Shown here: positions 58,634 through 64,000 of the stretch, piece after piece
Numbering within the stretch: position 1 is the first letter of the stretch
Layout: each line of letters starts with the position of its first letter
DNA from: Rudanella paleaurantiibacter
GTDB lineage: Bacteria; Bacteroidota; Bacteroidia; Cytophagales; Spirosomataceae
Assembly (NCBI RefSeq): GCF_009184635.1
Contig: NZ_WELI01000002.1
Coordinates: 620,001-684,000 of the forward strand
Direction of reading: 5' to 3'
DNA length: 64,000 bases
Position numbers and translations under genes: made by a program
The notes under the pieces: generated by a model
What the model saw: the letters and a program-made list of their open reading frames with translations, nothing else
Told to the model about the DNA's origin: nothing
Databases searched by the model: none

Positions 58634-61102
58634 TTATAAATTTCCTTTGACTTTAATCCGGCCAGAGTCGGCACCCGTTTCGCGCTGACGGGCCGCTTTG
58701 ATCTCGTTACGCCCGAACCGGTAGCTGAAGCGGATATTGACCCGGCGACTTTCCCACTTGCGGTCGATGTTAAACTGCGGACCGTACATTAACCCGGCCT
58801 GCCCCTCACCCGACTGCTGTGTGCCCGACCAACGCCAGCGCATCGTGTTCAGCGCGTCGTCGAGGCCGAAGGTTAGCTTACCCCGGTTACCCAGCACTTT
58901 TGTCTGCACACTCAGGTTGAGTGCCCCCAGGCCCCCAATCTGATAGACCGCCTGCCGGGTAGGCGCATTCCAGAAACCCGAAACCTGCATCGACCACTTG
59001 CTTGAGAGCGTAAACGACTGCTGCATATAGCCTTCAAAAGCAAACGCCCGCTCGTTGAAGGGTTCAGTGGGTGATAACTGGCCAACAAACCGGTTCCAGG
59101 TAGCCCCGGCGTAGCCATACATATTCCACCACGTTGTAAACTGGTAGGGTGTACTAACCGACACATTTAGCGCGTCAACATGGCCTACATTGGCCACCGT
59201 CTGATACGCAACAACGCCCTGCTGCTGAATCACATCCGTCGAGAAATCAGCCGTACGACTGTAGGCCAACTTAATGGTTGTGGCCCATTTGTATGTGTAG
59301 CTCAGTTCCACGTTATGCGTGTAATTGGGCCGCAGGTACGGGTTTCCACGCCCACTCGTGTACGGATCAACCGGGTACACAAATGGGTTCAGGTCCTGAT
59401 AGTTGGGCCGCCCAATGCGCCGTCCGTACTTCATCGAAAGCTGACTATTGGGAGTGGCTGTATACTGCACAAAAGCCGTTGGAAACAGATTGAGATAAGC
59501 TGTATCAGGGCGGTCTATGCGCCGGTTTAGCAAATCAGTAGAGCGACCAATGGCGGTGGTGTGTTCGGCCCGGAGCCCACCCTGCACCGACCATTTCCCG
59601 ACCGACCGACTGAGCGACGCATACCCCGCGCGCACAACCTCCCGGTATGTAAAGCGATTGGTACGGCTGGGGTCGGGTTGTTCGGCCGATGCGGCTCCGG
59701 TAAAGGCCAGGAGTTCATTGTTAGTAGCGACATCGGTATGTTTCAGGCCGGTTTCCAGTTTCACAGACGCACCAGCCGGACGGCGGCTCTTCCATTCTTT
59801 CACCAGATCGGCTTTCAACGCTACAACCGTAATATCGGTATGAGCATCGAAGCGGTTGCGCCGGGTGAACAACACCGGACGGTAGTCGGCTCCGGCGATA
59901 AAGTTGCTCGTCAGGGTATTGGGCGAGGTATTGGCAAAACGGGTCAGGTCGGCGTCCAGATTCAACTCCAGCCCGGTCGTGTCGGCGTAGCGGTAATTCA
60001 GAGCAGCCTGTATTCGGTTATTCTGTGCCGGGTTATCTACCCGGTTTACCACACTCGTATCTACCCGGTTAGCGGAAGGGTTGCCTATACCTGTGGCGGT
60101 GTACGTTCCGAACTGATTACTAATCGTATTTCCTGATACCAGCAGACCGAGTGTTTGGCGCGAATTCAGGAAATAATCGACGCCTGTTTTGTAGACCAGT
60201 CCGCGCGTCCCGTCCGAATCGTACCCCCGTTGCCGAAAGAGATTCCCTCCCGCCATTCGGTCGATACCCACATTCGTAATCTGGTAGTTGTCGCTCCCCG
60301 AGGCATTGCCAAACAGATTGATGCGTTTAGCGCGGTAGTTTAGGTCGAGGGACGCGTTGGCGCGATGATGATCGCTTTGCCCATACCCGCCCGACACGCT
60401 CCCGTTAAGGCCCATACTTTTGTCGCGCCGAAAGCGGATATTGATGATTACTGCCCCACCCTGCGCGTCGTACCGGGCCGAAGGGTTCGTCATTAACTCG
60501 ACTTTGTCAATGGTAGCGGCCGACGTAGCCCGGAGCAAACTGGCCAGATCAGCCGCCGAGAGGTTGGTCGGTTTTCCGTCTATCAACACCAGAACTCCCT
60601 GCTTACTCGCCATGCGGATATTATCATTCGGGTCAATAGCCACGCCGGGAGCTTGTTGCAGCAACTCGTACGCAGTTTTGCCCTGCGCTACCGCATCAGC
60701 CGCCACGTTCAATACGGTTTTATCAACCAGCTGCTCAACGGGCAGTTGCCGCACCCGTACCTCAACTCCAGTCAGGGTTTGTACAGCTTCGCCCAGTTGA
60801 ATTGGGCTTACTAACACCAGTTGGTTACCGGCTACCTGCACCACCGCACTCAGGGCGCTTTTCATTCCCACAAGCGAAGCCTGCACGTAGTACCGGCCAG
60901 CCGGTACGTTGGCAAACGTGTAGCCCCCGTTCTGATCAGCAATGTTTCCCCGCACGAGTGTTGAGTCGGTCAGGCGCAGTAGCTTGACCACCGCGTACGG
61001 GGCGGGCCGATTGGCTACATCGCGCACAGAGCCACGCAGCGTTTGGGCCTGAGCCAGTACAGTTAGGATAAGAAAAACGAGGATAAGCAGGAAACGAGCC
61101 AT
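58634..61102 (-). CDS. Outer-membrane beta-barrel protein, OMP_b-brl_3 type
   Basis: An 822-residue protein with a signal peptide (LLILVFLILTVLAQAQTL), a carboxypeptidase-regulatory-like domain (LRGSVRDVANRPAPYAVVKL), a plug-type domain (QAPGVAIDPNDNIRMASKQG and LVLIDGKPTNLSAADLAS), and a long barrel with repeated aromatic strands. It lacks a typical TonB box and matches the outer-membrane barrel family 3 of Bacteroidota. The C-terminal 20 residues are charged (AARQRETGADSGRIKVKGNL), not an aromatic end. It is first in an operon with the duplicated secreted protein at 57995. Confidence 0.85.
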   Translation of the reverse strand: MARFLLILVFLILTVLAQAQTLRGSVRDVANRPAPYAVVKLLRLTDSTLVRGNIADQNGGYTFANVPAGRYYVQASLVGMKSALSAVVQVAGNQLVLVSPIQLGEAVQTLTGVEVRVRQLPVEQLVDKTVLNVAADAVAQGKTAYELLQQAPGVAIDPNDNIRMASKQGVLVLIDGKPTNLSAADLASLLRATSAATIDKVELMTNPSARYDAQGGAVIINIRFRRDKSMGLNGSVSGGYGQSDHHRANASLDLNYRAKRINLFGNASGSDNYQITNVGIDRMAGGNLFRQRGYDSDGTRGLVYKTGVDYFLNSRQTLGLLVSGNTISNQFGTYTATGIGNPSANRVDTSVVNRVDNPAQNNRIQAALNYRYADTTGLELNLDADLTRFANTSPNTLTSNFIAGADYRPVLFTRRNRFDAHTDITVVALKADLVKEWKSRRPAGASVKLETGLKHTDVATNNELLAFTGAASAEQPDPSRTNRFTYREVVRAGYASLSRSVGKWSVQGGLRAEHTTAIGRSTDLLNRRIDRPDTAYLNLFPTAFVQYTATPNSQLSMKYGRRIGRPNYQDLNPFVYPVDPYTSGRGNPYLRPNYTHNVELSYTYKWATTIKLAYSRTADFSTDVIQQQGVVAYQTVANVGHVDALNVSVSTPYQFTTWWNMYGYAGATWNRFVGQLSPTEPFNERAFAFEGYMQQSFTLSSKWSMQVSGFWNAPTRQAVYQIGGLGALNLSVQTKVLGNRGKLTFGLDDALNTMRWRWSGTQQSGEGQAGLMYGPQFNIDRKWESRRVNIRFSYRFGRNEIKAARQRETGADSGRIKVKGNL

Positions 61103-61233
61103 ACATCAAGTGCCAGTGCCGGCGTTTTTGATTGATGGCTCAAAGGTGGCCGGTTAGCCCCCTTCCGTTCGACTCAGTAATAATTTGAGACGGCTCAGGT
61201 TATGATTTGAGCCGTTTAAATGGGGGCTTACTG

Positions 61234-62322
61234 TTAACGTACACTATTTTCCCGAATCTTTTGCCAGAGTGCTTGTAGCTCTGCATTGGGTATCACACGG
61301 GTTCGGGCCTTTTGAGCCAATGCCCGCGTGGCCGCTACCCGCTCGGCATTGTGTGGGTGCGAGCGTAACAACGTCGGAATTACCTCGCCCTCGGTAGGCA
61401 GTGCTTCCATGAGCCAAACGGCCCCCATCGGGTCGATTCCCTGCCGCGCCAGTTGCTCTACCGCAAAGGCATCGGCTTCAGCTTCGTGCTGACGCGAGTA
61501 CGAGAGCGACACCAGATTGTCGGCATTATCGACAAGTACTGCCGTTATACCACTCACATCGCCAAACATGACCGATATAATGCTGTAGGCCGCTATACTG
61601 CGGATTAGCTGTTGCAACGAGTGGCGTTTTTCGACATGGGCGGCCTCGTGGGCAAGCAAAGCCGCCAACTGTTCGGGCCGGTTAAATTTTTTCAGAATCC
61701 CCGTAAACACCACCACATGCCCGCCGGGCACAGCAAAGGCATTAACCTCTTTGCTCTCGACAACGGCAACGCGGATTGGCAAGCGGGTTTTCACGCCCAT
61801 TTCGCGCCAGAACCGTTCAACCTGCGCCGTTTTCGTTTTGTCGACCGAGAGCCCACCTGAGTTTTCAAGTTGCCGGTACAGCATATCGCCCAGAGCGACC
61901 TCCTGCTCGGCAGGTACCTGACGGGCCACCTGCAACGACAGGGCCGGAATCCCGTAGGCATACAGGAGCCACAGGAAAGCCACCGCTACTACGCCCACCA
62001 GCACCACACCCCGGAACCCCTTGCTCAGAACAAACTCGTACAAGCCCGGCCGCGCCGACTTGAGTAGCTGACGGGCAGGTATAAACCGGGCCTCATAATC
62101 GGCCGTTTCCACATCCAGATACTGATGCGGAAACGGCCCAAATTGCAGTCGCGTCTTTCCCGACGGGTTCCAGGTTGCCAGCCGGGCTTCCTGCAATGGC
62201 CACTCCGCCACCCGCTCCTGCCCGTCGGCATCGGTATAGCGAATCTCAATGGTGTAAGCCGAGAGGGTGTACTGAGCCGGATGTGGTCGGGAGACTTTCC
62301 CGTCGAAAAAAGTAGCGTTCAC
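61234..62322 (-). CDS. M48 family membrane metallopeptidase
   Basis: A 362-residue zinc peptidase. The HExxH motif is HEAAH (225-229) and the third ligand is in EHEAEADAFAVEQL. A transmembrane helix (GVVLVGVVAVAFLWLLYAYG) near residue 110 anchors the catalytic domain. The first 90 residues form a separate beta-rich domain (FFDGKVSRPHPAQYTLSAYT) found before some M48 peptidases. The start is GTG at 62322, since no ATG is near. The gene follows DUF898 after eight bases, a pairing seen in other bacteria. It probably degrades damaged or misassembled envelope proteins. Confidence 0.88.
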   Translation of the reverse strand: MNATFFDGKVSRPHPAQYTLSAYTIEIRYTDADGQERVAEWPLQEARLATWNPSGKTRLQFGPFPHQYLDVETADYEARFIPARQLLKSARPGLYEFVLSKGFRGVVLVGVVAVAFLWLLYAYGIPALSLQVARQVPAEQEVALGDMLYRQLENSGGLSVDKTKTAQVERFWREMGVKTRLPIRVAVVESKEVNAFAVPGGHVVVFTGILKKFNRPEQLAALLAHEAAHVEKRHSLQQLIRSIAAYSIISVMFGDVSGITAVLVDNADNLVSLSYSRQHEAEADAFAVEQLARQGIDPMGAVWLMEALPTEGEVIPTLLRSHPHNAERVAATRALAQKARTRVIPNAELQALWQKIRENSVR

Positions 62323-62330
62323 TAGTGTGT

Positions 62331-63287
62331 TTAGATTAAGCCAATGTCCATCATGTCGGCCAGGTCCTCGCCGGTTGCATCGCGGTATTCGAGTTCGGTC
62401 TGCACCAGCGAACCCGTATCCAGCCGTTCGTCGAGCAGGGTGTTGTCGAGTATTATTTGCAACGTACGCGCCGTAGCCCAGGCTGCCCCAAGCCCCAACG
62501 TCAACACAATCAACAGAATATTACCGATTACCAGACCGGCATACGAACCCACCGTCAGCGACGATTGAAATTGGTACGTTTTGCCTTCGTTTTCAATGGC
62601 GAGATTGTCGACAAAGTAAGCAAACAGATCACGGCCCCACCAGAACCCATAGATGCCGAGCGTCAGAATTGTCAGGAAATACCCTTTCAGGCAAAGCCAG
62701 AAATAATCGGCCCCATCGCCGGTGTAGTGCATCCGGGCCGAGCCAAACCGAATATGTCCAATGGTGTACCGGTTGATATTCTGCGTCATCCAGAAGCTAT
62801 AAATGCCAAACGTGACCACCGTCAGCAGCCCTTGCAGAACATACATTTTGATTAGTTCGTTGCGGTCGCCCCGGTAGCCAAAGTGAATCCCCCGCCACGA
62901 ACTACGCGACATCCGGTAGCGTAACGCCCCGTGTACGGCAATAGGCACCAGCGCCAGCACAAAGGCATAGATGATCACAAAACCCAGCACCTTGAGGCCC
63001 AGCGACGAAGCAAACGTGAGGGCAATGGCAGCCGTGTATACCACCACAATGACGGCTACCGCTTTCAGGAAACCCACGAAAATTTCTTTGCCCGTACCAT
63101 GAAACTGAAACGGGCTGTTGTCTAACTGGGTATTGGCGTAGGTGTATCGGAGCACAGCCGCTTTGGCCCAGGGATAATACAGCCCGAGTGTGACCATACT
63201 CAGCAGCATGTTGAGGAGATAAATGCCGAACAAATCGGACCCGGTGCCTACAAAACGCAGGCGATTACGCAAGGCGTAAGACTCCAT
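62331..63287 (-). CDS. DUF898 (YjgN-like) membrane protein
   Basis: A 318-residue inner-membrane protein with six or more transmembrane helices. Repeated signatures such as FGIYLLNMLLSMVTLGLYYP with WAKAAVLRYTYANTQLD, and FGIYSFWMTQNINRYTIGHI with FGSARMHYTGDG, show an internally repeated DUF898 layout. The function is unknown; it is coupled to the M48 peptidase downstream, which suggests that it holds or feeds the peptidase. The ATG at 63287 is clear. The 227-base upstream gap is AT-rich and ends at the terminator of the next gene. Confidence 0.88.
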   Translation of the reverse strand: MESYALRNRLRFVGTGSDLFGIYLLNMLLSMVTLGLYYPWAKAAVLRYTYANTQLDNSPFQFHGTGKEIFVGFLKAVAVIVVVYTAAIALTFASSLGLKVLGFVIIYAFVLALVPIAVHGALRYRMSRSSWRGIHFGYRGDRNELIKMYVLQGLLTVVTFGIYSFWMTQNINRYTIGHIRFGSARMHYTGDGADYFWLCLKGYFLTILTLGIYGFWWGRDLFAYFVDNLAIENEGKTYQFQSSLTVGSYAGLVIGNILLIVLTLGLGAAWATARTLQIILDNTLLDERLDTGSLVQTELEYRDATGEDLADMMDIGLI

Positions 63288-63453
63288 GATGATTTAAGGA
63301 TTTAGGTTAAGAATACGTTAGGCCAGTAATCTAAGCAATAGATGGATATAAAAACAAGTATACTTTCTGTGACACACAAATAGGGCCTATGTATTGATTA
63401 AACGTATCGGTTTCAGGCGGTTTGTTTGGTCAGCGGGGCTGCTGGATATCCCA

Positions 63454-63489
63454 ACAAAAAACCCGAACTGTACTTTACTACAGTTCGGG
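63454..63489 (-). terminator. Intrinsic terminator of the TldD/PmbA-type gene
   Basis: On the minus strand CCCGAACTGTA, a six-base loop, TACAGTTCGGG and then a T-run. It follows the peptidase stop codon by 25 bases. Confidence 0.88.
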
Positions 63490-63514
63490 CTGGAATAGGT
63501 AACCGGGCCGGAGG

Positions 63515-64000
63515 TTACACGGCGTCGGACAAGCTGGAGAACGTAAATTCCCGAATTTTCATGGGCGGAATCAGATAATTTCCGTCCGACTCGGTGCTCA
63601 CAACCCGTTCGGGCCGGCCGAGGGTTTCGAGGTTGTTGAGCATGATAACGGGGCTCTCGTTGAAGCGGAAGTTTTTCACGGCATGTTTGATTTTGCCGTT
63701 TTCGATGTAGAACGTTCCGTCGCGGGTGAGGCCCGTGTACAACAGCGTTTGGGGGTCAACTTCCCGGATGTACCACAGTTTAGTGACCAGAATACCGCGC
63801 TGTGTGCTCTTAATCATGTCTTCGAGTGAGGCCGTTCCACCCGCCATCATCACATTGTTTGGAAACGGCACCGGCTTTTTACCCTGTTTCTGTGCCCAGT
63901 AGCGCGAGTAGGCCATGTTTTTCACAATGCCTTTCTCAATCCAGTTGATGCGTTGCTGCGGCTGCCCGTCGCCCGCCCACGGAGAGGCTGGCAGTTCGGG
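63515..64000 (-). CDS. TldD/PmbA family metallopeptidase, C-terminal fragment
   Basis: The frame is open to the right edge of the window, giving the last 161 residues. PWAGDGQPQQRINWIEKGIV, ILVTKLWYIREVDPQTLLYT, GLTRDGTFYIENGKI and SPVIMLNNLETLGRPERV are typical of the C-terminal half of TldD/PmbA (modulator of gyrase) proteins. These form metal-dependent peptidase pairs that process peptides. The catalytic HExxxH is not in view, so the TldD or PmbA role cannot be told. The Met at 63914-63916 is internal and not a start. Confidence 0.85.
   Translation of the reverse strand, partial: PELPASPWAGDGQPQQRINWIEKGIVKNMAYSRYWAQKQGKKPVPFPNNVMMAGGTASLEDMIKSTQRGILVTKLWYIREVDPQTLLYTGLTRDGTFYIENGKIKHAVKNFRFNESPVIMLNNLETLGRPERVVSTESDGNYLIPPMKIREFTFSSLSDAV

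Overview
The window is a stretch of chromosome from a Bacteroidota bacterium, most likely a Cytophagales member of the Spirosoma type. This rests on a SusC/SusD pair, several outer-membrane beta-barrel receptors with carboxypeptidase-regulatory-like N-termini, Bacteroidota-type family content (DUF4301, GlmU-family protein, DUF2304, OMP_b-brl_3-like barrel), weak Shine-Dalgarno sequences, and promoter-like TTTG-N19-21-TAnnTTTG signals. Base composition looks even, slightly above 50% GC, with an AT-rich dip at 29.5-30.0 kb. I see no rRNA or tRNA gene, CRISPR array, insertion sequence or prophage. Both ends cut genes: a short-chain dehydrogenase on the left and a TldD/PmbA-type peptidase on the right.

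Layout. 0-11.3 kb: a flavin monooxygenase, an Rrf2 regulator with four cysteines, DUF4301, an Fpg/Nei DNA glycosylase, a coiled-coil membrane protein, a two-gene exported-protein operon, a secreted amidohydrolase and a secreted M28 peptidase. 11.4-21.6 kb: a surface-glycan cluster with a flippase-like membrane protein, two large GT-C-like membrane proteins, two GT2 enzymes with a DUF2304 partner, a GT9 transferase and two methyltransferase-like proteins. 21.8-29.5 kb: gcvP, then a SusD/SusC pair. 30-33.8 kb: a probable murein-peptide recycling operon (NlpC/P60 peptidase, lipoprotein, PLP enzyme, L-Ala-D/L-Glu epimerase). 33.9-42 kb: GlmU-family protein, DNA polymerase III delta', a TIGR01777 protein, thiolase, two small proteins, and an ECF sigma factor next to a membrane-anchored trypsin-like protease. 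42-46.8 kb: a TonB-dependent receptor divergent from a PepSY membrane protein (likely iron uptake), then a coiled-coil/beta-barrel protein. 47-50.1 kb: serine biosynthesis, with a class V aminotransferase and a phosphatase-dehydrogenase fusion. 50.3-64 kb: a GT2, small oxidoreductases, a fasciclin protein, a DMT transporter, DUF3817, a membrane AraC regulator, a secreted repeat protein with an outer-membrane barrel, an M48 peptidase with DUF898, and the partial TldD/PmbA.

The most distinctive non-coding feature is the treatment of gaps between convergent genes. Of twelve tail-to-tail junctions, ten are filled by a hairpin: five ordinary intrinsic terminators, three members of a purine/pyrimidine snap-back family sharing the core CGCTTGCGTTCC, one perfect 39-bp hairpin and one four-copy 70-bp palindrome array. 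The two exceptions, where genes overlap or abut, both lie in the glycan cluster. Other repeats are a three-copy 52-bp palindrome array between the serine genes and a 23-bp inverted repeat placed just before two divergent start codons. No clearly new defence or mobile system is visible. The best candidates for unexplored biology are the repeat families, the glycan cluster, the sigma/protease pair and the secreted duplicated-domain protein paired with an outer-membrane barrel.
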